This document shows positions 42,872 to 52,349 of a stretch of 54,209 nt of DNA, one piece after another (position 1 is the stretch's first letter; each line of letters opens with the position of its first letter). The stretch lies in the NCBI GenBank assembly GCA_022509065.1, contig JAFLTY010000014.1:1-54209 (forward strand), written 5' to 3'. A program made the translations under genes and the position numbers. The notes under the pieces are model-generated. The model made no database searches. It saw nothing but the letters and a program-made list of their open reading frames with translations, and was not told the origin of the DNA. Source of the stretch: Muribaculaceae bacterium (GTDB taxonomy: Bacteria > Bacteroidota > Bacteroidia > Bacteroidales > Muribaculaceae).

Positions 42872-44202
42872 ATATAATAATCGCCGGTGCCGGTGATGTC
42901 GGCACACACCTGGCAAAACTGCTCGCTTTTGAGGAACAGGATATCCTTGTTATTGACGAAGATGCTGAAAAACTTCAGTTTCTTGATGCCAATTACAACT
43001 TAATGACACTTGAGGGCAGTCCAACCTCTTTCCACACTATGCGTGAGGCCAGGATGCACGCCTGCGACTTATTTATTGCCGTTACTCCATCAGAAAACGA
43101 TAATGTTGTGGCTTGTGCCATGGCGCGTAATATCGGGGCTAAAGTAACAGTCGCCCGTATCAGCACTTTCGACTATATGGCTGATGAAAACCGCGTGTTG
43201 CTCCAGAAAATGGGAGTTGACCACGTTATATACCCCGAATATCTTGCCGCCCAAGAAATTATTGTGGCACTACGCCGTTCATGGGTCCGACATTGGTTTG
43301 AACTGCACGATGGCGCCATTATCGTTGTGGGCGTTAAACTGCATGAAGGAGCATCTATTATCGGCATGAAACTGAGGGAATTCGCTCCCCTTAACCCTAA
43401 CTTTCACGTTTCAGCAATCAAGCGTGGCCATGACATAATCATCCCCGGAGGTAACGATGAGCTGCTTGAAGACGACATCCTGTATTTCACTTGCACGCGT
43501 GAGCACGTCGATGAACTTTTGGAACTTACCGGAAAGACTCTACACCACATAAAACGTGTAATGGTGATGGGTGGCGGAAAGATAGCCATACGTCTTGCCT
43601 CTATGGTGAACGATGAGTTCAAGATTAAGATTATAGAAAGTGACCTCAAAACTTGCCAGGCGCTCTCTGAGAAATGTCCGCATTGCGAAATAGTACATGG
43701 GGACGCGCGTGATATTGATCTTCTCGTTGAGGAGGGAATCGAACAAATGGACGCTTTTATTTCATTGAGTGGGAACTCGGAGGCCAATATTCTTACATGT
43801 CTGACTGCAAAAGAGTTGGGCGTACGCAAGACAGTAGCTGAAGTCGAGAATATTCAGTATATAAGCCAAGCGGAAGGACTTAACATCGGTACGATTATCA
43901 ATAAAAAGCTATTGGCATCCAGTTCGATTTTCCAGTTACTTCTCGATACTGACTCATCCTCTCCCAAATGTCTGGCTCTTACCGATGCCGAAGTTGCCGA
44001 ACTTGTGGTCAAACCGAAAGCAAAAATCTGTAATACTCCCGTTAAAGACCTGCGATTGAGCCATGATTTGACTCTCGCCGGTTTTGTACGCGATGGCAAA
44101 GGAATGTTGGTGCGCGGTGACACAGTGTTCCAGCCGGGCGACTCGGTTGTGGTCTTCTCTAAGATGGGATCGCTTAACCGTATAGAGAAGTTGTTTAAAT
44201 AA
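42868..44202 (+). CDS. trkA: Trk potassium uptake regulator TrkA
   Basis: A peripheral cytoplasmic subunit that gates TrkH by binding NAD(H) and ATP. It has 444 residues in two repeats, each a TrkA-N Rossmann fold (IIAGAGDVGTHLAKLL at the start; VMVMGGGKIAIRLA near residue 230) followed by a TrkA-C domain. The first repeat has the usual acidic DED after the strand. TrkH follows 28 bases later, giving a complete Trk potassium uptake pair. Start overlaps the dxs stop. Confidence 0.95.
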   Translation: MNIIIAGAGDVGTHLAKLLAFEEQDILVIDEDAEKLQFLDANYNLMTLEGSPTSFHTMREARMHACDLFIAVTPSENDNVVACAMARNIGAKVTVARISTFDYMADENRVLLQKMGVDHVIYPEYLAAQEIIVALRRSWVRHWFELHDGAIIVVGVKLHEGASIIGMKLREFAPLNPNFHVSAIKRGHDIIIPGGNDELLEDDILYFTCTREHVDELLELTGKTLHHIKRVMVMGGGKIAIRLASMVNDEFKIKIIESDLKTCQALSEKCPHCEIVHGDARDIDLLVEEGIEQMDAFISLSGNSEANILTCLTAKELGVRKTVAEVENIQYISQAEGLNIGTIINKKLLASSSIFQLLLDTDSSSPKCLALTDAEVAELVVKPKAKICNTPVKDLRLSHDLTLAGFVRDGKGMLVRGDTVFQPGDSVVVFSKMGSLNRIEKLFK

Positions 44203-44230
44203 CACTTTTGTATTCCCTTTTAGATAAATT

Positions 44231-45712
44231 GTGATGAAACGTATTGCAGAGCGGCCATTAGTAAACTATCCCATGTTGATTAAGACAATGGGATGGCTTG
44301 TTTTAATCGAGTCTGCTTTCATGGCTTTGCCTGCGATTGTAGCATTAGTTTATGGAGATGCCGATTGGTTAGGTTTTTCCATTTCAGCCGGTGTGACGTT
44401 TATATGCGGACTGCTGATGACCCGATGCATCCGACCGAAATTCTCGTTTATGGGACGACGTGAAGGATTCCTGTTGACAGCGTCTGTGTGGGTTGTTTTT
44501 TCACTATTTGGCATGATACCGTTCCTCGTCAATTTCGAGAATATTTCAGTGGCTGACGCCTTCTTTGAGTCTATGTCAGGTTTCACCACTACCGGAGCTA
44601 CCGTACTTGAAGGCGGAACGTCAATGGACCATGGCATGCACCTTTGGCGTGCGTTAACACAATGGATAGGTGGAATGGGGATAATACTGTTTACGCTCGC
44701 TGTCATCCCGATGCTTAATTCGTCAGGGGGCATGCAGATGTTCAACGCCGAAGTCACCGGTGTAACCCATGATAAGGTGCGCCCACGTATATCACAGACG
44801 GCAAAGATGCTTTGGACAACATATATCACATTAACAGGTCTGGCATTCGTGTGTTTGTGGCTTGGACCCATGAACTGGTTCGATAGTCTGTGTCATGCTT
44901 TTGGCACAATGTCAACCGGTGGTTATTCCAATTACACCTCGGGTATCAACGCTTTCGATTCGGTTTATGTAATGGTGATTATCACTATATTCATGTATCT
45001 GGGTGGTGTAAATTTCGGACTTATAATACGTGCTGTATCGGGGCAGCCGCGAATGGCATGGCGCAACGAAATTCTCAGGATATTCACTTGGGGAATTCTT
45101 ATTACATATTGTGTTTTCTTTATTGACATCGCCTTTACGACAGGCTTCGATGATTGGAAGACTCTGACAATAAAACCGCTCTTTCAGATAGTGTCGATGT
45201 GTACCTCGACGGGGTATACCGTTAACGGTTTTGCACAATGGGGTACTTTTATTTTGGGTGTGATGTTTGTTCTTATGTTTGTCGGTGGTTGTGCCGGTTC
45301 GACAAGCGGTGGCGCCAAACTGGATCGTATTCTTTTTCTGGTTAAGTATTGTCGCATAGAAATACGCCGTTGCATTCACCCTAATACTATAACAGCAGTC
45401 AAACTGAACGGTCGTGTCCAGCCCTATGGCCTTGTCTCTAAGGTAATAGCTTTCTTGTGTCTGTATGTCATGGTAATCGTAGTTGGTGTTTTGTTGCTGA
45501 TGATACTTGGTGAAGACATTGGTCATTCATTGGTTTCGGTATTGTCTTGTGTTTCGAATTCCGGCATTTCGGCCGGCGACACGTTTTATGGCAATGATTT
45601 CACCGCATTCAGCGCTCCTGCTAAATGTGTGCTGTCTGCATTGATGTTGACCGGCCGTTTGGAACTTTACACAATACTTATTTTGTTAACGCCCGCATTC
45701 TGGCACAGGTAA
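44231..45712 (+). CDS. trkH: Trk potassium uptake channel TrkH
   Basis: An inner-membrane potassium channel subunit of 493 residues with about ten to twelve helices. The selectivity-filter-like loops are visible: SGFTTTGATV, TMSTGGYSNY, STGYTVNGF and the late NSGISAGD, one per repeat. GGCAGSTSGGAKLDR near residue 360 is a conserved TrkH segment. The first codons are two ATGs, so the exact start could be 44231 or 44234. Pairs with trkA, directly upstream. Confidence 0.95.
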   Translation: MMKRIAERPLVNYPMLIKTMGWLVLIESAFMALPAIVALVYGDADWLGFSISAGVTFICGLLMTRCIRPKFSFMGRREGFLLTASVWVVFSLFGMIPFLVNFENISVADAFFESMSGFTTTGATVLEGGTSMDHGMHLWRALTQWIGGMGIILFTLAVIPMLNSSGGMQMFNAEVTGVTHDKVRPRISQTAKMLWTTYITLTGLAFVCLWLGPMNWFDSLCHAFGTMSTGGYSNYTSGINAFDSVYVMVIITIFMYLGGVNFGLIIRAVSGQPRMAWRNEILRIFTWGILITYCVFFIDIAFTTGFDDWKTLTIKPLFQIVSMCTSTGYTVNGFAQWGTFILGVMFVLMFVGGCAGSTSGGAKLDRILFLVKYCRIEIRRCIHPNTITAVKLNGRVQPYGLVSKVIAFLCLYVMVIVVGVLLLMILGEDIGHSLVSVLSCVSNSGISAGDTFYGNDFTAFSAPAKCVLSALMLTGRLELYTILILLTPAFWHR

Positions 45713-45715
45713 AAT

Positions 45716-46639
45716 GTGATGCTGAATGAAAAACTAATAGCCGTTGTCGGGCCTACCGCCAGTGGAAAGACCGCCAGAGGTGTCTCGCTTGCCCGGATGC
45801 TTGATGGTGAAATAATAAGCGGTGACTCGCGACAGATTTATCGAGGGATGGATATCGGTACAGGCAAAGACCTTATAGAGTACGGCGATATACCTTATCA
45901 CCTCATTGACATTGTGCCGGCAGGGTATCGTTACAATCTCTTTGAATATGTTCGCGATGCTCGTAAGGCCATCGAAGACATTCGATCGCGCGGCCGTCGT
46001 CCAATAGTTGTGGGTGGAACCGGGATGTATGTCGAGACTCTGTTGAAAGGCCTTAATTTACCCGAGGTGCCGGAAAATGCGGAGCTACGCAATGAGTTGT
46101 CCTCAAAAAGTCTTGATGAACTTACTGAGATACTCGCCTCAAAGAAGGCTTTGCACAATACCACAGACGTGGATACGGTGAAAAGAGCCGTGCGCGCTAT
46201 TGAAATAGCGACGTATTATGAGGCTCATCCCGACCAGGCCCCAACTCCTGAATCAGCTAAAGCGCTTGACGCATTGATAATATGCGTGGATATCCCCCGT
46301 GAGGCAAGGCGTGAACGCATATCGCGTCGTTTACGCCAGCGCGTTAAGGATGGTATGATAGATGAAGTGAAAGGTCTGCTTGACTCGGGATTGACGCCCG
46401 AAAGCCTTATATATTACGGGTTGGAATATAAATTCGTGACTGAATATCTGATGGGCAAATACACATTTGAAGAAATGATGAATTTACTCGAAATAGCTAT
46501 TCACCAATTCGCCAAGCGTCAAGAGACATGGTTCAGAGGCATGGAGCGTCGTGGATTCACTTTACATCGTCTGCCATACGACCTTCCCGAAAATACTTTT
46601 AATAAAAAAGTCTTGGAATTGCTTGAGGCTACTCGTTAA
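45716..46639 (+). CDS. miaA: tRNA dimethylallyltransferase
   Basis: Adds a dimethylallyl group to A37 of tRNAs reading UNN codons, using the isoprenoid donor DMAPP. It has 307 residues. The P-loop is VGPTASGKT; then ISGDSRQIYRGMDIGTGK, VGGTGMYVETLLKGL and, in the C-terminal part, a YYGLEYK motif are all family marks. It starts 3 bases after trkH. The distance from dxs in the same run is a plausible link, since Dxs supplies the isoprenoid pathway. Confidence 0.95.
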   Translation: MMLNEKLIAVVGPTASGKTARGVSLARMLDGEIISGDSRQIYRGMDIGTGKDLIEYGDIPYHLIDIVPAGYRYNLFEYVRDARKAIEDIRSRGRRPIVVGGTGMYVETLLKGLNLPEVPENAELRNELSSKSLDELTEILASKKALHNTTDVDTVKRAVRAIEIATYYEAHPDQAPTPESAKALDALIICVDIPREARRERISRRLRQRVKDGMIDEVKGLLDSGLTPESLIYYGLEYKFVTEYLMGKYTFEEMMNLLEIAIHQFAKRQETWFRGMERRGFTLHRLPYDLPENTFNKKVLELLEATR

Positions 46640-46648
46640 TTATATCGT

Positions 46649-46673
46649 CCTGGGAGATTATGAGATCTCCAGG
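46649..46673 (+). terminator. Weak hairpin after miaA
   Basis: CCTGG, one bulged G and AGAT pair with ATCTCCAGG, a 9-base-pair stem with a 6-base loop. It lies 10 bases after the miaA stop. No T-run follows, so this is tentative. Confidence 0.4.
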
Positions 46674-46771
46674 GGATACGTATGCGAGGACTCTGGTAAA
46701 GTTGCCAACATTCGAATTAAGTAGGCATTAGGAATCCTTAATCGGAATCCGGTCTCTAAACATTCACGTTT

Positions 46772-47812
46772 TTACTTCTTGTCGAAGTGATTCCAACCTT
46801 GAGCAGTTAGGGGAATTTCGGATTCTCCATCACGAGTGATAAGAGCGCAGCCCAAGTCCGGCTCAGTTATGTAACCGATTATTTTTATACCGGGCAGTTT
46901 CTCAATGCGGTCGTGGTCGGATAGCGGAACAGTGAACAGCAGTTCGTAGTCTTCACCGCCATTCATAGCTGCTGTGACAAGGTTCATGTTTAGTTCCTCG
47001 GCCATTACGGCGGTCTGATAGTCTATCGGAATACGATCCTCGTACACACGACACCCGGTGTGCGATTGTTTGCATATATGGAGCAATTCGGATGAAAGTC
47101 CGTCACTGACATCCATCATAGACGTGGGCTTAATGCCGTTTTTAGCTAATTCGTCGATGATATCTCGCCTTGCCTCAGGTTTGAGTTGGCGTTCCACTAT
47201 GTATTCTTTCCCAGCGAAATCAGGCACAAAGTCCTGTCTTCCGGCGCTTGCCACTTTTTCCCTTTCTAATAATTGCAGACCCATATATGCGGCTCCCAAA
47301 TCGCCTGAAACGCATATCAAGTCGGTAGGACGCGCTCCGTCACGATAGACAATCGAATCTTTAGAGGCATCGCCGACACAGGTAATTGATATGACAAGTC
47401 CGGATTTTGACCCCGTGGTATCGCCACCGACAAGATCTACTCCATATATTTCGCACGCCAGTCGTATGCCGGAATAGAGTTCTTCAAGATGCTCTACCGT
47501 AAATCGGCTTGAGACCGCTAACGACACCGTTATTTGGCGCGGTTTGCCATTCATGGCGTAGATGTCGGAGAAGTTAACTACGGCGGCTTTGTAACCAAGA
47601 TGTTTCAACGGCATATATGTCAAGTCGAAGTGCACCCCTTCAACTAACATATCACTGCTTATCAGAACTTCTGAATCGTGATATGACATGACCGCGGCAT
47701 CATCTCCAACCCCCTTGATGGTTGAAGCATTGTGAAATTTTATGTCACGAGTAAGACGGTCGATAAGACCAAATTCGCCCAGTTGAGCGATTTCTGTCTC
47801 TGAATGATTCAT
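46772..47812 (-). CDS. thiL: Thiamine-monophosphate kinase
   Basis: Phosphorylates thiamine monophosphate to the active diphosphate cofactor. It has 346 residues. Family marks are the metal-binding GDDAAVM near residue 38, DMLVEGVHFDL, GLKHLGYKA-like helix (PLKHLGYKAAVVN), VGGDTTGSKSGLVISIT and MMDVSDGLSSEL. It is last in the minus-strand run sppA-lpxK-punA-thiL, 86 bases after punA. Dxs in the neighbouring run needs the cofactor that this enzyme completes, though that may be coincidence. Confidence 0.94.
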   Translation of the reverse strand: MNHSETEIAQLGEFGLIDRLTRDIKFHNASTIKGVGDDAAVMSYHDSEVLISSDMLVEGVHFDLTYMPLKHLGYKAAVVNFSDIYAMNGKPRQITVSLAVSSRFTVEHLEELYSGIRLACEIYGVDLVGGDTTGSKSGLVISITCVGDASKDSIVYRDGARPTDLICVSGDLGAAYMGLQLLEREKVASAGRQDFVPDFAGKEYIVERQLKPEARRDIIDELAKNGIKPTSMMDVSDGLSSELLHICKQSHTGCRVYEDRIPIDYQTAVMAEELNMNLVTAAMNGGEDYELLFTVPLSDHDRIEKLPGIKIIGYITEPDLGCALITRDGESEIPLTAQGWNHFDKK

Positions 47813-47898
47813 ATTAAGAATCTGTTATTATTGTTTAATAACGGGCTAATGTGCGGCGAAAAAAGAGTCACCTGATGAGAGTTAAATGACGTTCCATT

Positions 47899-48723
47899 TT
47901 ACATGCGTGCCACCAGTTCTGATACAAGAGCTACAACTGTTGGCTGAGCTCTTACCGCAGCTGCCTGAACTTCTTCGTGCGAAGGTACGTCTTTGATATC
48001 TTTACCTCCGAGGTCGGTTATTACCGAGAGTCCGAATACCTTCATCCCACCGTGTACTGCTACTATCACCTCGGGTACAGTAGACATACCCACAGCGTCG
48101 CCACCGATGACACGGAAATATTCATACTCAGCCGGAGTCTCGAAGGTGGGGCCTGTGGTGCCTACATATACGCCATGCATGACACGCAGTTGCTTTTCAT
48201 CCGCAATCTTGTCTGCCAGTTCAATAAAACGCAAGTCATAGGGTTCGGTCATCGCCGGGAAACGCGGTCCCAATTCGTTGAAGTTTTTTCCACGTAAAGG
48301 ATTTTCCGGAAAAAGATTGATGTGGTCGGTGATAATCATCACGTCACCAACTTTAAACTCCTTGTTCATGCCTCCGGCGGCGTTGGATACAATCAGTTTT
48401 TGAATTCCCAGTGCTCGGAATACTCGAACGGGGAAAGTAACTTGTTTCATGTCATAGCCTTCATAGTAATGAAAACGACCTGACATTGCTACTACATTCT
48501 TTCCACCAAGTTTACCGAAAATGAGTTGTCCGCTGTGACCTTCAACCGTCGATACAGGAAAATTGGGTATCGATTCATATTTTATGACTTTTCTGTCGGT
48601 TATTTGCTCACCAAGTGGGCCGAGGCCGGTACCGAGGATTATAGCGAGTTCGGGAGCCGGACCTTCCATCTGTGACCGGAGGTAATCGGCTGTCTGATTG
48701 ATAAGATTGAGTATTGTATCCAT
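47899..48723 (-). CDS. punA: Purine-nucleoside phosphorylase
   Basis: Cleaves purine nucleosides to base and ribose 1-phosphate in salvage. It has 274 residues. Motifs visible are GTGLGPLG for phosphate binding, VEGHSGQLIFG, SNAAGGMN and the DHINLFPENPLRG loop; MSTVPEVIVA is also typical of the trimeric PNP family. The frame stays open to 48774, but the ATG at 48721-48723 (MDTILNLINQ) fits the family. It lies between lpxK and thiL on the same strand. Confidence 0.95.
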   Translation of the reverse strand: MDTILNLINQTADYLRSQMEGPAPELAIILGTGLGPLGEQITDRKVIKYESIPNFPVSTVEGHSGQLIFGKLGGKNVVAMSGRFHYYEGYDMKQVTFPVRVFRALGIQKLIVSNAAGGMNKEFKVGDVMIITDHINLFPENPLRGKNFNELGPRFPAMTEPYDLRFIELADKIADEKQLRVMHGVYVGTTGPTFETPAEYEYFRVIGGDAVGMSTVPEVIVAVHGGMKVFGLSVITDLGGKDIKDVPSHEEVQAAAVRAQPTVVALVSELVARM

Positions 48724-48790
48724 ATCTTTGCGTAATTTTTCTTTTGTTCTTACAAACTTTAACAAAAAGAACAATATATAGTTTTGAGAA

Positions 48791-49876
48791 TTATTTTTGA
48801 TTTATAAATTTTATTAACGAGTCCTCGAATTTCAGATTATCAGTGTCGTTAAATTCAACTTCGATAGGTATAAAAAAAGTATATGGTTTGAGTTCTTTTG
48901 GGAACAAAGGATTATTGACAAGACGCACCGCGTCTTTTTCAGTGGTAATTATATAACGTCGAGCACCTATCAACGAATCGAATCTTCCTTTGATAAACAA
49001 CATATCCTTGTGGGTGTACTGATGGTGATCGGCAAACGCATTTACTTTGACTCGAGCCGAGAAACTCTTGATATATCGTACAAAAGGACGTGGATTGCTT
49101 ATTCCGCACAAAACAAGAAGAGCATCGTCTTTTGTAAGATTGGATAAGATCGGTGTTCTTTCCGAATGTGACGACGGAAAGACCGGAAGCGGATTCTCGT
49201 AATGATAATGTGAAAAAAACAAATCTTGAGCCGGAATAAGGTCAAGATTTTTCTTGACTATTCTGTAGTCGATGCCTTTTAAGTCCTTAGGGCATTTGGT
49301 AACTATCACTATATCGGCTCGTTCTGCATTAGCCGAAGATTCGCGAAGTCTGCCATAAGGAAGCAAGGAGTCCTTGTAAAATGGCCGTGAATATTCTGTA
49401 AGGAGTACAGACACTTTTGGTTTGACGCGTCGGTGTTGAAGACCGTCGTCAAGTAAAATTAGATTTATCTCAGGATTGATGTCCAAAATCTTTTTGATTC
49501 CCACCGTCCTTTTCTCGCATACTGCCACCATGATGTTCCCATTAAACTTATGATACATCTGATATGGCTCATCTCCAATGTCCCGAGGCGAAGTCTTGGC
49601 CGTTGCAAGCACGAAGCCCTTTGATACGCGCTTATAACCGCGGCTAAGAATCGCTATATTGTAATGGCTGCTTAGCTTGCGTGCGATATACTCGGTGTGC
49701 GGGGTCTTTCCCGTGCCTCCCACAGCCAGATTACCCACAGCCACGACAGGTACTTCGAATTCGGTTTGTTTTAGAGCTCCCCAGTCATAGAGTTTGTTGC
49801 GAAAAGAAGTCACCATTCCATATACTTTGGAAAGGGGTAACAAAACCATGTTGTGCAACAAACTTTTCTTGGACAT
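48791..49876 (-). CDS. lpxK: Tetraacyldisaccharide 4'-kinase
   Basis: Phosphorylates the lipid A disaccharide at the 4' position at the inner membrane. It has 361 residues. The P-loop-containing segment AVGNLAVGGTGKTPHTEYIA lies near residue 45-65. It is followed by ILSRGYKR, LLDDGLQHRRVKP and a C-terminal FADHHQYTHKD motif, all characteristic. An N-terminal hydrophobic helix anchors it. It starts 21 bases after the sppA stop and is probably co-transcribed. A Gram-negative outer membrane is therefore implied. Confidence 0.95.
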   Translation of the reverse strand: MSKKSLLHNMVLLPLSKVYGMVTSFRNKLYDWGALKQTEFEVPVVAVGNLAVGGTGKTPHTEYIARKLSSHYNIAILSRGYKRVSKGFVLATAKTSPRDIGDEPYQMYHKFNGNIMVAVCEKRTVGIKKILDINPEINLILLDDGLQHRRVKPKVSVLLTEYSRPFYKDSLLPYGRLRESSANAERADIVIVTKCPKDLKGIDYRIVKKNLDLIPAQDLFFSHYHYENPLPVFPSSHSERTPILSNLTKDDALLVLCGISNPRPFVRYIKSFSARVKVNAFADHHQYTHKDMLFIKGRFDSLIGARRYIITTEKDAVRLVNNPLFPKELKPYTFFIPIEVEFNDTDNLKFEDSLIKFINQK

Positions 49877-49897
49877 CTTCAGGGTAGGTGAAGAGAA

Positions 49898-51691
49898 TTA
49901 GTGAACAGAGATATCTTCCATCTTGGCTTGTATGTTACCCATGTCGCGAAGTCGTGTGACTACTTTTCGAGCGGACAGCATATCTTCTCTGGATAAGCCT
50001 AATTGTTCAAGAACAGCATTTGCCGATAGGGGGGCGCGGCTTTCAAGTTCAAGCGACATTAACATATCCAACGGCGAATGTTTGATGGCTGGATATTCGA
50101 CATAATCGTCCGAGGACAAATCAGTCAATGTTGCGACCTTGGCAATAGCGTCAGATAGTCCCCCCAAATCGTCCACCAACCCAATCTGCAAAGCTGTCAC
50201 ACCCGCCCATACACGGCCTTCGGCGATGCGACGCACATGAGCTTCATCGAGTTTGCGGCCGGTGGATACTCGATTAACAAAAAGGTCATAGCCGTTACGT
50301 ATGCTTTTTTCGAAAGCCGCGTGCTGATCCGCTGTAAGGGGTGCGTCCAAACGAGGGAAGGCGGCATTAGGATTAGTCTCGACTATACTGAAGTCAATGC
50401 CTAATTTATCATTTAAAAGAGTTTTTGCATAAGGTATAACTCCAAAAATTCCTATAGACCCTGTAATGGTTGACGGGTCAGCGTATATGCGATCGGCTCC
50501 GCATGCAATGTAATAACCTCCCGATGCTGCCACATTGCCCATCGAAACAACAAAAGGTTTGTCTTTAGACTTGAAATATTCGAGAGATGCCCATATCTGT
50601 TCGGAAGCATAGGCGCTGCCTCCACCGGAATTTATACGTAAAACGAGTCCTTTGATTTTATCGTTGTCAGCCATCGATATGATAAGAGGAGCCATTTCAT
50701 CACCTACAATACCATCAGAACCACTTTCAACGATATCACCCACTGCATATAGGACAGCGATATGACTCTTGTTTGCTTTTACAAGTGAAGCGGCGGGAGC
50801 GGCGCAAGCTGCCAGATATTCCTTAGGAGTAATGAGATGAAGTTCCTTATCCGAGCCTGCTTTTGATTTCAGTATGTCTTCTACTTCATATTCATATTTA
50901 AGTCCATCAAACAATTTTGCATCAACAAGTTCGGGAGCAGTATACGACATCATGGGAGTGGCTGCCATTCGCTTGAACATGGATGTCGAATCGGTTGCCA
51001 ATTTGCGGTCTTTCACAACATCAGTAACGTATTCGTTCCACATTGAGTTAAGCATCACGTCATATTGCATACGAGCCGAGTCGCTCATCTGCGTCATGAT
51101 GAAAGGCTCTACGGCGCTTTTGAAGGTGCCGACTTTGATAACCTGAACGCTTACTCCCAGTTTATCAAGAGCATTTTTGAAAAATGGTACTGAAGTAGAT
51201 AACCCATTGGACCATAACGACCCCGATGGGTTAAGATAAAACTCATCAGAAACGGCGCCCGTAAAGTAATCCCCCTGTTGACAGGCATCGGCGTAAGCAA
51301 CAATCCATTTGCCGGAGGACTTGAACTCAAGAAGAATTTCACGAAGCTCTTGACGCATAGCAAGACCAGCCTCGCCACTTTTCAGCCTGAGATAAATCCC
51401 CTTGATATCCGAGTCGGTCTTTGCCAGCGTGATGGCCTCACTCACTTCGTTAAACGAAAGATTGTCTGAGCTACCACCCAATAAAAAATCTTCAGGAGAA
51501 AACGGTACTTCACGGTCGGTCATCTCACCAGCCAGGTCTATATAAAGGATAGAATCTGATTTTACGCCAATAGATTTGGTACTACCCAGCCATGACAAAA
51601 CACCGATTATCACTATCCCTATAAATATCAATGCCGAAAGCCAAATTGCAGCCAACGACCCGAGAAAAACTGTAAAAAACTTCTTTAGCAT
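49898..51691 (-). CDS. sppA: Signal peptide peptidase SppA, 67K type
   Basis: A membrane serine protease that degrades cleaved signal peptides. With the ATG at 51689-51691 it has 597 residues. A membrane helix at about 5-32 is followed by two homologous crotonase-like halves. The catalytic dyad is Lys191 (TFKSAVEP) and Ser390 (VAASGGYY), spaced as in E. coli SppA (209 and 409). The frame stays open another 22 codons, but these are not part of the family. It heads the minus-strand run sppA-lpxK-punA-thiL and has its own promoter. Confidence 0.94.
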   Translation of the reverse strand: MLKKFFTVFLGSLAAIWLSALIFIGIVIIGVLSWLGSTKSIGVKSDSILYIDLAGEMTDREVPFSPEDFLLGGSSDNLSFNEVSEAITLAKTDSDIKGIYLRLKSGEAGLAMRQELREILLEFKSSGKWIVAYADACQQGDYFTGAVSDEFYLNPSGSLWSNGLSTSVPFFKNALDKLGVSVQVIKVGTFKSAVEPFIMTQMSDSARMQYDVMLNSMWNEYVTDVVKDRKLATDSTSMFKRMAATPMMSYTAPELVDAKLFDGLKYEYEVEDILKSKAGSDKELHLITPKEYLAACAAPAASLVKANKSHIAVLYAVGDIVESGSDGIVGDEMAPLIISMADNDKIKGLVLRINSGGGSAYASEQIWASLEYFKSKDKPFVVSMGNVAASGGYYIACGADRIYADPSTITGSIGIFGVIPYAKTLLNDKLGIDFSIVETNPNAAFPRLDAPLTADQHAAFEKSIRNGYDLFVNRVSTGRKLDEAHVRRIAEGRVWAGVTALQIGLVDDLGGLSDAIAKVATLTDLSSDDYVEYPAIKHSPLDMLMSLELESRAPLSANAVLEQLGLSREDMLSARKVVTRLRDMGNIQAKMEDISVH

Positions 51692-51791
51692 CGCGGTTAA
51701 ATAGACTGAAACTTTTTTTGTCAAAATACATGTTTTTGCTCCTGTCCGACAAGACATTGAACACGACAGACTGCAAAAAGCATATTTACCA

Positions 51792-51823
51792 CAAAGTTAA
51801 GCCTAAAAAACAATTTTGCCAAA
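51792..51823 (-). promoter_or_regulatory. Promoter of the sppA run
   Basis: On the minus strand TTTG (51820-51823), a 20-base gap and TAACTTTG (51792-51799) match the consensus, about 100 bases before the sppA start. Confidence 0.65.
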
Positions 51824-52047
51824 CATCTTTAAAAAAATCAATAAAAATCTTAAACTTGCCGCTTGCCAGTTGAACCTGCCCGAAGATTTTTCAAAGTCTT
51901 GAGATAGCGATTGGATAGCGGATAGCAAAACAAATAAGATTAAAATTATACTTTTGGGGGGTAAAATCAAGGGTTGTCGACGTAGCAGCTTTGCATAAAA
52001 ACAAAGAAAACCACCTGTAAAATTAGGTGATTTTCCCTGTAAATTGT

Positions 52048-52079
52048 TGATTGTCAGTACTTAACTATCTGATTGTCAG
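52048..52079 (+). repeat. Direct repeat TGATTGTCAG
   Basis: Two exact copies of this 10-mer lie at 52048-52057 and 52070-52079, 22 bases (about two helical turns) apart, a layout typical of an operator or recombinase site. Confidence 0.55.
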
Positions 52080-52080
52080 A

Positions 52081-52138
52081 TCAATATTCATCCTCGTTAA
52101 AGTTGCCACTTTGTTTAGTTAAATATAAGATATACAAT
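52081..52138 (-). pseudogene. Gene-end-like fragment ending NFNEDEY
   Basis: On the minus strand the sequence reads a short open frame of about 18 codons ending TKQSGNFNEDEY and TGA. A second fragment ends in a very similar way at 52284. Two such ends so close are unlikely by chance and suggest decayed copies of one gene tail. No start or family is visible. Confidence 0.35.
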
Positions 52139-52283
52139 TATTTAACGGGTGTCGAAATAACTATGGATAGCTATTGGATAGCGTGGTTGTAATGATATTT
52201 GACCATATTTGAGGGGTTGAAAATTATGGGATAGCATGCAGTCCTATAGATAGTTACGAATTGTATGACATTCCTGAAAGAAG

Positions 52284-52349
52284 TTAATATTCGTCCTCCT
52301 CAAAGAAGATTTCCTCTAAACATTTTTCCTTAGAATAAATTATATAATA
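52284..52349 (-). pseudogene. Gene-end-like fragment ending FFEEDEY
   Basis: On the minus strand the frame reads CLEEIFFEEDEY and then TAA, about 21 codons after an upstream stop. Bases 52284-52305 match 52081-52102 at 18 of 22 positions. It is the partner of the fragment above. Confidence 0.35.

Larger units (their letters stand above)
51903..52235 (+). repeat. Cluster of GGATAGC heptamers
   Basis: GGATAGC occurs at 51913-51919, 51920-51926, 52165-52171, 52176-52182 and 52229-52235, with a shorter GATAGC at 51903-51908. The first three sit within 24 bases and the fourth and fifth 11 apart. Spacing and number are well above chance for a 7-mer; they could be protein-binding sites such as recombinase arm sites. 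Confidence 0.6.

Noticed and set aside
44912-45526. 204-codon reverse frame inside trkH
   Set aside because: It overlaps the conserved filter loops of TrkH in antisense and has a Tyr/His/Asn-rich translation typical of shadow frames.
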